Source: Caryophanales bacterium UBA7278 (GTDB taxonomy: Bacteria; Bacillota_I; Bacilli_A; RFN20; CAG-826). Taken from it: a DNA stretch of 53,711 bases. The stretch spans positions 1-53,711 of the forward strand of contig DKRQ01000005.1 in assembly GCA_002472275.1 (NCBI GenBank), given 5' to 3'. Positions 42,233-50,493 of this stretch are shown here, in pieces (the stretch's first letter is position 1; each line of letters begins with the position of its first letter). Made by a program: the position numbers and the translations under genes. The notes under the pieces were generated by a model. It was given only the letters and a program-made list of their open reading frames with translations, made no database searches and was not told where the DNA came from.

Positions 42233-44542
42233 ATGATCACCGAACAAGAGAAAGCATTCTTCCTTTCGACCGCCCATACGACGTTATTGCTTCGCGTCAA
42301 CGAAATCGGCAAGGTCGTCACCGAGCATTATGGGGCCAGGATATCGCCTCAGGGCGCCGCCCCGATGTTTGCTAAACTTGGCCAAACCAACGGACGCACG
42401 ATCGTCTATGACGCGAAGAAGGACCCCCTTCTTTCCCTCAATGACATCGCCTCCGATTTCTCGACCCCCCTGAAATCCGACCAAAGGACCCCCTCGATCC
42501 GCATCGAAAGCGAGAAGTCCTACGTCTACGATTTCTGCTACGTCTCCCACGAGATCAAGGAACCTTCCAAAATGGAAGGCTATCCCACCCCTAGGGGCGC
42601 TAGCGAGGAACTCGTCATCTACCTCGAGGAGACCAAGCTCCCCGTCGCCCTCGAACTGCATTACCTCGTCTACGAGGAAGCGGACGTGATCGGGCGTTAC
42701 GTGAGAATCATCAATAAAGGCGAGAGGATCGTCCTAAGGAAGGTCGCCTCCATGCAGCTCGTCCTAGAAGACGAGGGCTATAAGGGCGAGTGCTTCTACG
42801 GCAACTGGGCCGGCGAATTCCAGGAAAGCGAGTTCGAACTAGGCTACGCCAAGGTGAGCTTTGGCAGCGATTCCGGCTCTAGCGGTGACTACCACAACCC
42901 CTTATTCCTTCTAAAGAAGGAAAATTGCTCGTTGAGGCATGGGGAATGCTATGGTTTCAACCTCGTCTATTCGGGCAACCACCTCGCCGAGATCGAGAAG
43001 GATTCCTATGGGAAGGTCAGGGTTATCCAAGGCATCTCGCCATCTTTCTTCGCCTATCCCTTGGAGCATGACGAATCCTTCCTGACCCCGATGGCGGTCC
43101 TCACTTACTCTAACGAAGGCGTCAACGGCATCTCTCACCATTTCCACCGTTTCGTCAATTCCTGCGTGATCCCCGAACGCTTCGCCTACAAGGACCGTCC
43201 CGTCTGCTTCAATAACTGGGAGGGGACCTATATGAAGTTCGACGAGGGCAAGATCAAATCCCTCGCCAAGAAAGCCGCCTCTTTGGGTGTCGAGCTATTC
43301 ATCCTCGACGACGGCTGGTTCGGACACCGCGACGACGATAAGTCCTCCCTAGGCGACTGGACCGTCTACAAGAAGAAGCTTACCCATGGGGTGGAGGGCA
43401 TCGCCTCCTACGTCCATAAGCTAGGCATGGAGTTCGGCCTCTGGTTCGAGCCCGAGGCGATCTCCGAGGATTCCGAGCTCTACGAGAACCATCCGGACTG
43501 GGCCATCAAAGACGGCATCCACGATCCTTCCTATGGAAGGAACCAGCTGATCCTCGACATGACCCGCGCGGATGTCAGGGATTACCTATTCGAGGCGATG
43601 AGCAAGATCATCGTCGAGGCCAAGGTCGACTTCGTGAAGTGGGACTATAACCGCACCTTCTCCGATTTGCCCGCGGACGGCACCTTCTGCCATCGTTACA
43701 TCCTCGGCCTATATGAACTACTAGAACGCCTCGTCGCGGCCTTCCCTGATCTACTGATGGAAAACTGCGCTTCCGGAGGCGGAAGGAACGACCTAGCGAT
43801 GTTTAGTTACTTCCCGCAGGGATGGGTCTCCGACGACACCGATTCCTTCGAAAGGGCCAAGATGCAGATGGCGATGGCGATCGGCTACCCCCAATCCGTG
43901 ATGAGCAACCACGTCGCCGCCAAAACGAGCAACCAGATGCTCCGCAAAACGAGCTTTGGCACCAAGTTCGACGTCGCCGCGATCGGAATCCTGGGCTACG
44001 AGATGGACATCCATGACCTCGACCCCATCGACGAGAAGGAGATCAAGGCGGAGATCGAACTCTACAAGAAATACCGCCATACCCTGCAATTCGGCGAATA
44101 CGACCTGCTCAGCAAATTCGAGCAGGGGAAGCAGATCATCGAGGTCCATGACGAGAAGGCGGCCTTAGTTAACTATGTTAACTTCCTGCAGACCCCACAT
44201 CCCCCGATGGCGTCTTTGCCTCTCACTGGATTAGACCCGGAGGCGACCTATAGCTACCACGTTAGGAAAGAGGACCTTAGTTTCAAGAACTTCGGCTCCC
44301 TCGTCAACCACCTCGCCCCTATCCACATCAAGGAGGAGGGCAAGATCATCAACTTCATCTCCAGGCGCTTTGGCATGGGAAACGAGAAGTTCGAAGGAGA
44401 GCTTAAAGGCGACGCGCTTAACGCCGGCGCCCTCAAACTCGGCCGCGAATGGGCGGCAGTCGGATTAGACGACACCACCCGCATCCTCTTCGACTTCGGG
44501 GCAAGGCTATACGTATTCGACAGAGTCGAAAAGAAAGACTAA
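42233..44542 (+). CDS. alpha-galactosidase, glycoside hydrolase family 36
   Basis: GH36 enzyme of 769 residues that releases alpha-1,6-linked galactose from raffinose-type sugars; no signal peptide, so it acts on imported sugars. The family blocks are LFILDDGWFGHRDDD, the nucleophile region VDFVKWDYNR, ENCASGGGRND and the acid/base region VSDDTD. I chose the ATG at 42233. A GTG six bases earlier is possible, but the predicted transcript begins at 42233. Together with the GH2 enzyme and the GPH transporter it forms a galactoside-use locus. Confidence 0.95.
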   Translation: MITEQEKAFFLSTAHTTLLLRVNEIGKVVTEHYGARISPQGAAPMFAKLGQTNGRTIVYDAKKDPLLSLNDIASDFSTPLKSDQRTPSIRIESEKSYVYDFCYVSHEIKEPSKMEGYPTPRGASEELVIYLEETKLPVALELHYLVYEEADVIGRYVRIINKGERIVLRKVASMQLVLEDEGYKGECFYGNWAGEFQESEFELGYAKVSFGSDSGSSGDYHNPLFLLKKENCSLRHGECYGFNLVYSGNHLAEIEKDSYGKVRVIQGISPSFFAYPLEHDESFLTPMAVLTYSNEGVNGISHHFHRFVNSCVIPERFAYKDRPVCFNNWEGTYMKFDEGKIKSLAKKAASLGVELFILDDGWFGHRDDDKSSLGDWTVYKKKLTHGVEGIASYVHKLGMEFGLWFEPEAISEDSELYENHPDWAIKDGIHDPSYGRNQLILDMTRADVRDYLFEAMSKIIVEAKVDFVKWDYNRTFSDLPADGTFCHRYILGLYELLERLVAAFPDLLMENCASGGGRNDLAMFSYFPQGWVSDDTDSFERAKMQMAMAIGYPQSVMSNHVAAKTSNQMLRKTSFGTKFDVAAIGILGYEMDIHDLDPIDEKEIKAEIELYKKYRHTLQFGEYDLLSKFEQGKQIIEVHDEKAALVNYVNFLQTPHPPMASLPLTGLDPEATYSYHVRKEDLSFKNFGSLVNHLAPIHIKEEGKIINFISRRFGMGNEKFEGELKGDALNAGALKLGREWAAVGLDDTTRILFDFGARLYVFDRVEKKD

Positions 44543-44551
44543 GCTAAAGAG

Positions 44552-44582
44552 AAAGGACGTCGATCACTCGGCGTCCTTTTCG
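44552..44582. terminator. bidirectional terminator between convergent genes
   Basis: AAAGGACG pairs with CGTCCTTT. The stop codon of the minus-strand gene (44564-44566) lies inside the loop. Confidence 0.82.
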
Positions 44583-45832
44583 CTTGCCTCTGGCTCTTTT
44601 TCTATCGGGGAGGGTTCCTCGGGCTTAGGTTCTTCGGGTTGGGATTCCCCGCTAGGAGGATCCTCGATGACGCCCTCGGCGGGCACCGGCGGTTCGTCTA
44701 CTTCCTCTTTGGTGACCTTGAGGTTACGGCCGATCTTGGCCTCGAAGATCGCCGAGACCACGAACGAGGCGAAGATCACGAGGTAAAAGGAGATGAACCT
44801 CCACATAAGCGAGACGGCCTTGGCCGCGTCATAGTCCATCGAGCCCACCATGATGGAGGCCACGACGACCATCGCGACGAGTTCGCCCGCGCCAACGCCA
44901 CCGGGGGTGGGGAAGAAGGAGACACAGACGGTCGCAAAGGCGGTGCCTAACGTGATGACCATGAAATCGGTGGGGGAGACCTCCATGCCGACGGCCTTAA
45001 GAAGGAAGAAAGGCGTCGAATAGAGCATGAAGAGGATCGCAAACCGCAAGGCTACGGCCATCGCAAAGCGGGTCTTGTGCTTGACGATCTGCTTGGCGGC
45101 GGCTTGGGTGTTCTCCAAATACTTGTCGAAGGCGGGGACGAGTTTGCTTAGGTGCTTGCCTAGAAGCTTCCATTTGCACACCCATTTCATGATGGCGACC
45201 ATCGCCCTCCTGGCGTGCTTGGAGAAGCCTAGAAGCACGAAGAAGACGAGGTTCACCGCGTTAAGGATGACACCTAGGACGGCGATCCATTGCAAAGAGG
45301 AAAGGTCGGTGCCGCCGACGTTTTCTAGCCCCGCGATGTAACGGGGGTAGTAGATAAGCGAGATGAGCCCGAATAGGTTGGAGACCAGGACGATGTTGAT
45401 GTAGTTCATCAAGATCATGGCCGTGCTCTTGGCCCCTGAGACGCCGCAATTGGTGAAAGCGTAGGCCTGGAAGGGTTGCCCTCCTACGGAGGAGGGGGTG
45501 ACGCCGTTATAGAAATGCTCGGAGTTGCCGATGAGCCACGTCTCGGCGGGGGTCGCCTCCGAGTCGACGGTCTTGCCTAAGAACATCAAAGGCAGGGGGT
45601 AAAGGGCGAAATAGGCGATGACGATGAAGACGGAGATGAGGAGGTAGATCCAATGGTCTCCTTTGAGGATCTCGCCGAAGGTCGTGCCCATCGCGGACAA
45701 ATCGCCAAAGGCGAGCATAAGGGAAACGACCAAAATGAGCAGGGCCACGAAGAAAATGGAATAGGAAATCATCTTCCTCTTCCGTTTTTGCTTGGCGGTG
45801 AGAACCTTCTTTTGCCTTTCTTCATTAGCCAT
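44564..45832 (-). CDS. YbhN/MprF-type flippase-domain membrane protein
   Basis: A 422-residue integral membrane protein of the lysylphosphatidylglycerol synthase transmembrane family (UPF0104), with about eight spans. The family blocks are seen as NGVTPSSVGGQPFQAYAF and FPTPGGVGAGELVAMVV. It lacks the aminoacyl-transfer domain of MprF. The C-terminal 60 residues are acidic and Pro-Glu rich, like the tail of the protein at 17677. It is the last gene of the lipid operon, overlapping the GT8 gene by 8 bases. Moving the glycolipid made by the upstream genes across the membrane is a reasonable inference. Confidence 0.82.
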   Translation of the reverse strand: MANEERQKKVLTAKQKRKRKMISYSIFFVALLILVVSLMLAFGDLSAMGTTFGEILKGDHWIYLLISVFIVIAYFALYPLPLMFLGKTVDSEATPAETWLIGNSEHFYNGVTPSSVGGQPFQAYAFTNCGVSGAKSTAMILMNYINIVLVSNLFGLISLIYYPRYIAGLENVGGTDLSSLQWIAVLGVILNAVNLVFFVLLGFSKHARRAMVAIMKWVCKWKLLGKHLSKLVPAFDKYLENTQAAAKQIVKHKTRFAMAVALRFAILFMLYSTPFFLLKAVGMEVSPTDFMVITLGTAFATVCVSFFPTPGGVGAGELVAMVVVASIMVGSMDYDAAKAVSLMWRFISFYLVIFASFVVSAIFEAKIGRNLKVTKEEVDEPPVPAEGVIEDPPSGESQPEEPKPEEPSPIEKEPEASEKDAE

Positions 45833-46655
45833 GGACGGCGGCCTCCAGTTTGGGGTAATGCTCTTCGTATTGCGTCAGCAATTCGTCGAAGGCATGGGTT
45901 TTGAGTTTGGAATGGACGAGCTCGGTCATCCAGGGTTTGACGTTGACGGTGTGGAAGAAAGGCAGGAAGCGGATCGTCTTGGTGAAGTGGCGGATCACCG
46001 TGTCTTCTTTTTCCTCGTGCTGCTCGTTGAACTTGTCTTCTAAGAAGACCTTTTCTTTGACGTTATAGTTAAGCGCGTCTTGGTCGGCCAGGATCGGCTT
46101 ATGCTCGGATAGGTAATCGCGGCATTTGCCTAGAAGCCCGGTTTCCTTGATTTCCTTTAGATTCATCAGCAAAACCCCCGAATTTTGGTAGTTCTTGCCG
46201 ATCCAGAAGCGGCCTAGGTAGTCCCTGGCCCCGGCGAATTCATGCCCTTCCATCGGAGTTTCGAATAGGGGGCCAAGTTCCTTCATGATGACCGTGTCGG
46301 TGTCTAGGTATAGGAGCAAATCGGGTAGCCCTGGCGTCAAATCGGCGAAAAGCCGAAGCAGGGCGTAGGGGGAATAGGAGGAGTTGCGGAATTTCTTCAT
46401 TAGGGGCGACTTCCTGACGATGTCGGAGATGTCGTGGATGAGGAAGGAGGAATCGGGATTCTTCGCCTTAAGAAGGGAGTCGATATAATCGCCCGCTTGC
46501 TTCTCCAAGGGGACGAATTGGGGCTTGAGGTCGCTTAGATCGGCGGTCAGGAAATGGATCGTGACCGGTTCCTCGTTATGGGAAAGGTAGCTTAAAGCCA
46601 CGCATAGGGCGCCTTTGCCGGCGTAGGAGTTTCCCGAAACGAGGAGATGGCGCAT
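45825..46655 (-). CDS. glycosyltransferase family 8 protein
   Basis: A 276-residue GT-A enzyme. The metal-binding motif is DTD in LLLYLDTDTVI (about residue 118). YQNSGVLLMNL and LADQDALNY are the usual GT8 blocks, and the late HFT..IRFLPF stretch fits the second metal-ligand region. Donors in this family are UDP-glucose or UDP-galactose. It overlaps its neighbours on both sides (1 and 8 bases), so the order GT4-GT8-flippase is translated as a unit. Confidence 0.88.
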   Translation of the reverse strand: MRHLLVSGNSYAGKGALCVALSYLSHNEEPVTIHFLTADLSDLKPQFVPLEKQAGDYIDSLLKAKNPDSSFLIHDISDIVRKSPLMKKFRNSSYSPYALLRLFADLTPGLPDLLLYLDTDTVIMKELGPLFETPMEGHEFAGARDYLGRFWIGKNYQNSGVLLMNLKEIKETGLLGKCRDYLSEHKPILADQDALNYNVKEKVFLEDKFNEQHEEKEDTVIRHFTKTIRFLPFFHTVNVKPWMTELVHSKLKTHAFDELLTQYEEHYPKLEAAVHG

Positions 46656-47920
46656 CAGCGTAACCTCTCCGGCATTTCCTTTAGCCTTCCGGCCTTGACG
46701 ATCTTCTTGAAGAGCTTTCTTTCCTTCTTGAGGTCTTTCTTCCTTGGCATGGTCGAGGGGATGTCCTTGCCTTCCTTGCTTTCCTGCATGGCGGCGAGGA
46801 ACATGTCCTCCATGGCCTGGACCTGAAGGTCCAGCGCGTATTGTTTGGTGGATTCGATGTAGGCTTTGGAGAGTTCTTCCCTTTCCTTGGGGTGCTCGAA
46901 GAAGTATTCGATTTTCTCCCTTAGGGAATCGACGGAGCCGTGGCGGAAGATGGAGCGCTCGTCAAGGGCGAAGGCGTTGGTGGCGCTGAGTTTAGAGTCA
47001 GAGATGACGGGCACCGCGCCGCAAGCGAGGGCCTCGATCGCAGAGATCCCTTCGACCTCGAAGTCGCTCGCGTGGACGTAGACGTCGATGAACGAAAGTA
47101 GTTCCCTCAGGCTTTCCTGGTCGCGGAATTCGATGAGCAAAGGATTGGCTAAGCCTTTTTTCTTGGCGAGTTTTAGGTATCTATTCCGGTTGGGGCCGAC
47201 GCCGCAGAGGACGACCTGGATTTTGTCGTTATATTTGGATTTGGCGATGGCCTTGATGATGAGGTCCTGCCTTTTCTCGGAGGCGAGCCTACCGGACATG
47301 CACACGACGAATTTGTCCGCGTATTCCGCGGGCTTTTTGCTGTTCACCCGATGGAAGAAGGGGGTGATGCCATTGGAGATCACGTGGGGGACGTTTCTCT
47401 CGTAATGGTGTTCGACCATCTGGTTGGCGATCATCTTCGAGGGGCAGTGGATGTGGCGGACGTCGTTATACATGTACCGCTTGAAGGAATAGAACAGGAC
47501 GTTATTGGCGAACTTCCAATGCCCGAGGTGGATCGCGGAGGTGATGTTCTGCGGCTGGAGGTGGTAGGCGCCCGTGACGGGGATGCCTAGACCGTTAGCG
47601 ATGAGCCTCGTGACGTTTTGGAACTTGAAGGGCAGGAAAAGGTGGACGAGGTCGCAGTCCTTGATCGCGTCGTAGATGCGGACGGGATCGCATTTGACGA
47701 AGTTGAATCCCTCCTTGAGGATGAGACCCTCGAAGATCGGGAAGGTGTAATGGGGGAAGCCGATGTAGCCATCGGGCTCCTTCGATTTGTCCTTGAATTC
47801 ATGGCCCATCAAAACGATCTGATGGCCTTTCTTCTCGAGTTCCTTCGCAAAGCGAAGACAGGTGGCGGTGGTGCCGTTAGTGTGGGAGTTGATGGATTCC
47901 AGGACGAAGGCGATTTTCAT
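46655..47920 (-). CDS. GT4 glycosyltransferase, glycolipid-synthase type
   Basis: A 421-residue GT-B enzyme. It begins MKIAFVLESINSHTNGTTAT, as do the diacylglycerol glucosyltransferases of Bacilli and mollicutes. The second domain has SGRLASEKRQDLIIKA and the donor-binding FEVEGISAIEALACGAVPVI (E-x7-E motif). A basic, Lys-rich tail could bind the membrane. The most likely role is adding a sugar to diacylglycerol; this is inferred from family and context. It overlaps both neighbouring genes. Confidence 0.85.
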   Translation of the reverse strand: MKIAFVLESINSHTNGTTATCLRFAKELEKKGHQIVLMGHEFKDKSKEPDGYIGFPHYTFPIFEGLILKEGFNFVKCDPVRIYDAIKDCDLVHLFLPFKFQNVTRLIANGLGIPVTGAYHLQPQNITSAIHLGHWKFANNVLFYSFKRYMYNDVRHIHCPSKMIANQMVEHHYERNVPHVISNGITPFFHRVNSKKPAEYADKFVVCMSGRLASEKRQDLIIKAIAKSKYNDKIQVVLCGVGPNRNRYLKLAKKKGLANPLLIEFRDQESLRELLSFIDVYVHASDFEVEGISAIEALACGAVPVISDSKLSATNAFALDERSIFRHGSVDSLREKIEYFFEHPKEREELSKAYIESTKQYALDLQVQAMEDMFLAAMQESKEGKDIPSTMPRKKDLKKERKLFKKIVKAGRLKEMPERLR

Positions 47921-48714
47921 TGATCGGCCCCCTTTCTCTCCTTGGGTAGATATTGGATGTACTCCACGTTTTCGTATTCGGCGGAGGCGTCGAGCATGTA
48001 GTAGTAGACCTTGTCCCTAAGCTCCTTCTTGCGGTCGCTTAGGCCGAGCTTCATGTCGGGGTAGATGGGCTTGCCGACGTGGATCGTGACGGCGGGTTTG
48101 GCCTTCTTGCGGAACTTACGCTGCCTATAAGTGACGCATAGGGGGACGCAGGGGGCGCCGAGTTCGGCCGGGTAGACGAAGGAGGCGTCGCCATAGGGGC
48201 GGATGTGGGTGCTATAGGGCCAGATGTGGGCCTCGGGGAAGATCGAGATGGCGCGGTGCTGCTTGATGCGGTATTCGATGCATTCCATGAATTTGCGGTG
48301 CTCGTCGGCGTTTTCGGGGACGGGGATGCAGCCTAGCAGGGTGACCAAAGTGCGGATGCCCTTGATGGAGGTGGCGTCTTGGTCAGCGACTATGTAGGCA
48401 CGCCTATGCGAAACGAAAAGCTGCACCGAGACGGCGTCGATGATCTGCGTGTGGTTGCAATAGTAGAAAGCCCCTTGCCTACGGAGGACCTTGAGGTTCT
48501 TCTTGCCCTTGACCTTCACGCCGAAGATGAGTTTCACCGGAAGCCAAAGGATGGGCAGGGCGATGATCCAATAGAGGAAGAAGGCCGCCATACGCGAAAA
48601 GATTCCCTTCCGAACGTACTTGTAGTTCTCGGGAAGGGGTTTGCGTTCGATTTTGGTGCCCGCGAAGTCATCGGTGAGGGCGTTTTCGTAATAGACCGTC
48701 TTCTTGGGTTTCAC
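47917..48714 (-). CDS. PlsC-like acyltransferase, first gene of the lipid operon
   Basis: A 265-residue acyltransferase. One strong membrane segment (about residues 38-58) is followed by the catalytic block CNHTQIIDA (HX4D) and IFPEAHIWPY in place of PEGTR, as in the divergent PlsC-like proteins of this group. I chose the GTG at 48714 because a promoter TTGGCC-17-TAAAAT ends 7 bases upstream. A TTG at 48750 is in frame but lies in the -35 box. With the GT4, GT8 and flippase genes it forms a tightly overlapping operon for membrane lipid or glycolipid building. Confidence 0.8.
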   Translation of the reverse strand: MKPKKTVYYENALTDDFAGTKIERKPLPENYKYVRKGIFSRMAAFFLYWIIALPILWLPVKLIFGVKVKGKKNLKVLRRQGAFYYCNHTQIIDAVSVQLFVSHRRAYIVADQDATSIKGIRTLVTLLGCIPVPENADEHRKFMECIEYRIKQHRAISIFPEAHIWPYSTHIRPYGDASFVYPAELGAPCVPLCVTYRQRKFRKKAKPAVTIHVGKPIYPDMKLGLSDRKKELRDKVYYYMLDASAEYENVEYIQYLPKERKGADQ

Positions 48715-48721
48715 GGAAGGG

Positions 48722-48750
48722 ATTTTAAATGTTTTGGCTTCGAAGGCCAA
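48722..48750 (-). promoter_or_regulatory. leaderless promoter of the lipid operon
   Basis: On the minus strand TTGGCC (48745-48750), a 17-base spacer, TAAAAT (48722-48727), seven bases, GTG. Confidence 0.55.
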
Positions 48751-48824
48751 TATATTTCATATTGAGGTGCCAGAACGGTACCAGGCCAAATCGGGCTTTT
48801 TGGTAGAAAAAGGGAAAATAAGTG

Positions 48825-48853
48825 TTGCATCCTCCTCTAAAAGAGGGTAAGGT
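48825..48853 (+). promoter_or_regulatory. promoter of the initiator tRNA
   Basis: TTGCAT (48825-48830), a 17-base spacer, TAAGGT (48848-48853), ten bases before the tRNA. Confidence 0.5.
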
Positions 48854-48863
48854 AACGGGGCAT

Positions 48864-48940
48864 CGCGAGTTAGAGCAACCCGGTAGCTCGTCAGGCCCAT
48901 AACCTGAAGGTTGGTGGTTCAAATCCATCACTCGCAACCA
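48864..48940 (+). tRNA. initiator tRNA-fMet(CAU)
   Basis: The acceptor strands CGCGAGT (48864-48870) and ACTCGCA (48930-48936) leave the first pair unpaired (C1-A72), the mark of bacterial initiator tRNA. A and CCA follow. The anticodon CAT is at 48898-48900. The anticodon stem is TCAGG/CCTGA. Only two of the three G:C pairs that normally sit next to the loop are kept; position 29:41 is A:U. Confidence 0.95.
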
Positions 48941-48950
48941 AAAGCACGAC

Positions 48951-48983
48951 GCCATCGAAGAAATTCGGTGGCTTTCTTTTTTG
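48951..48983 (+). terminator. terminator after the initiator tRNA
   Basis: GCCATCGAA and TTCGGTGGC pair over GAAA (with one G:T pair), followed by TTTCTTTTTT. Confidence 0.88.
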
Positions 48984-49083
48984 GCATCCCCTAAAAGAAG
49001 CAAAGGGAAAAGCCGAAGTAACAATGAGTAACAACCGTTTTTGATTCGCCCAAACTACAATAAAAGCAACAAGGGATGGCCCC

Positions 49084-50403
49084 ATGGAATTCAAAGACAA
49101 ACTCAAAAAGTTAAGAACCGACAACGGCCTTTCCCAGGAAGCCCTCGCCGACGCGGTCCATATCTCTAGGTCCGCGATCGCGAAATACGAAAACGGCAAC
49201 GGCAACCCTAGCGAGGAAACGTTCAAGGCGCTGGCCCTGTTTTTCGGCGTGGAAGCCGATGAACTACGCAGCGACGACGCGGTCAAGGCAAGGAAAAACA
49301 ACAAGGCCTTGGTCAAAGTGGGCATCATCGCCACGGCCGTCCTTCTCCTCGGTGGAATCACCTCGGGCATCACGCTTGGAGTGATCAACCTCAATAGGGG
49401 CGGTCAGGATCTTTCTAGTGGCAATGACGAGACGATTATCACCGGAATCGACGCCAAGGTGGGGATCCCCGATTCGGCCGAACCGGTCCGCACGATGGTG
49501 AATCCGAACACAAAGGAAAAGTTTTACTATGTAAACACGTTCCTGGATTTCTCCGTTGAGGTCTACCCTTGTTACCACGGCAGCAAACCCGCGGTGCTCC
49601 GCGGCGATTGCGTCACCTTCAAGCACGACACATCCTTTTCCTCCTCGGTCTACGTCCAGTCCGAATACAACCCTTCCTACCGCCTCGAATTCAAGAAGGA
49701 GGGTACCTACAGGCTCGATTACACGACCCCTTCCTTCGAAAACCACCTCAACTTCATCATCGATAACAGCGTTTCGGCCTGGGATGGCTTCAAGGCCACG
49801 ATAAAAGGCGTTTGCCCCTGGGCGAACGGGATCGCCAAGTCCAATATCCAAAGCCTGCGTTACGAATACTCCAATGGCAGCTTGGGGCCCGATTTCTTCC
49901 GCGAGGTCTATTATTCGAGCGACGAGGGCGACATCGAAAGCGCCTATGGCTTCTTGGATAGCCAAATCTACAAGACCAATCGGAATCTCGCCGTGCCGGG
50001 CATGGGGACCGCCACGCTGGAATACACCTTGGATAACGTGGCGGAGACCAAAAGCGTCTCGATCGTCGGCCGCCAATTCGCCAACCCCGATGCCAGATAT
50101 CTGATTGAGGCATCCTTTGGCAAGCCCTTCAAGCCTTCGGAGCGCCGATTCATGATTCATCCTATAGGACGGCAAATCAAAGCGGTGAACAAAAAGACCG
50201 GGGAAGAGGTTCCCTTCGATTCGCTTTTCGACCTGGAATTCGTCGATTGGCCTGACGCGGAGCCCCATGAGGAAATCGATCCGTCCTTCGGGATAAAGGG
50301 GCAGAGCGCCGAGATCCTCGTGTTCGCCCCCAAGCGTTTCTCCTATAACGGTAAGATGTTCAAAGTGCTCTCGACCAAGGATTTTTCCGTCTTGTTCGCA
50401 TAA
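49084..50403 (+). CDS. membrane-anchored XRE regulator with an outside domain
   Basis: A 439-residue protein joining three parts. Residues 5-60 are a clear XRE helix-turn-helix (LRTDNGLSQEALADAVHISR, then AIAKYENG). Residues 77-101 form one membrane span. The remaining 330 residues would lie outside the cell and are beta-rich, with no family I recognise. This is the layout of one-component membrane sensors, in which an outside signal controls a DNA-binding head. The next gene, a surface peptidase, is a possible target or partner. A -10 box (TACAAT, 49056-49061) and a weak purine tract (AAGGGATGG) precede the ATG. Confidence 0.8.
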   Translation: MEFKDKLKKLRTDNGLSQEALADAVHISRSAIAKYENGNGNPSEETFKALALFFGVEADELRSDDAVKARKNNKALVKVGIIATAVLLLGGITSGITLGVINLNRGGQDLSSGNDETIITGIDAKVGIPDSAEPVRTMVNPNTKEKFYYVNTFLDFSVEVYPCYHGSKPAVLRGDCVTFKHDTSFSSSVYVQSEYNPSYRLEFKKEGTYRLDYTTPSFENHLNFIIDNSVSAWDGFKATIKGVCPWANGIAKSNIQSLRYEYSNGSLGPDFFREVYYSSDEGDIESAYGFLDSQIYKTNRNLAVPGMGTATLEYTLDNVAETKSVSIVGRQFANPDARYLIEASFGKPFKPSERRFMIHPIGRQIKAVNKKTGEEVPFDSLFDLEFVDWPDAEPHEEIDPSFGIKGQSAEILVFAPKRFSYNGKMFKVLSTKDFSVLFA

Positions 50404-50455
50404 GCCTGAAAGCCAAGGGTTCGGGCCGTTTTTTCCTTGAACCCCCTTTATGGGA

Positions 50456-50484
50456 TTGGACTGCTAAAAATGCTGGTCTATCAT
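50456..50484 (+). promoter_or_regulatory. near-leaderless promoter of the peptidase gene
   Basis: TTGGAC (50456-50461), a 17-base spacer, TATCAT (50479-50484), nine bases, then ATG at 50494. Confidence 0.6.
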
Positions 50485-50493
50485 GAAGGCGAT

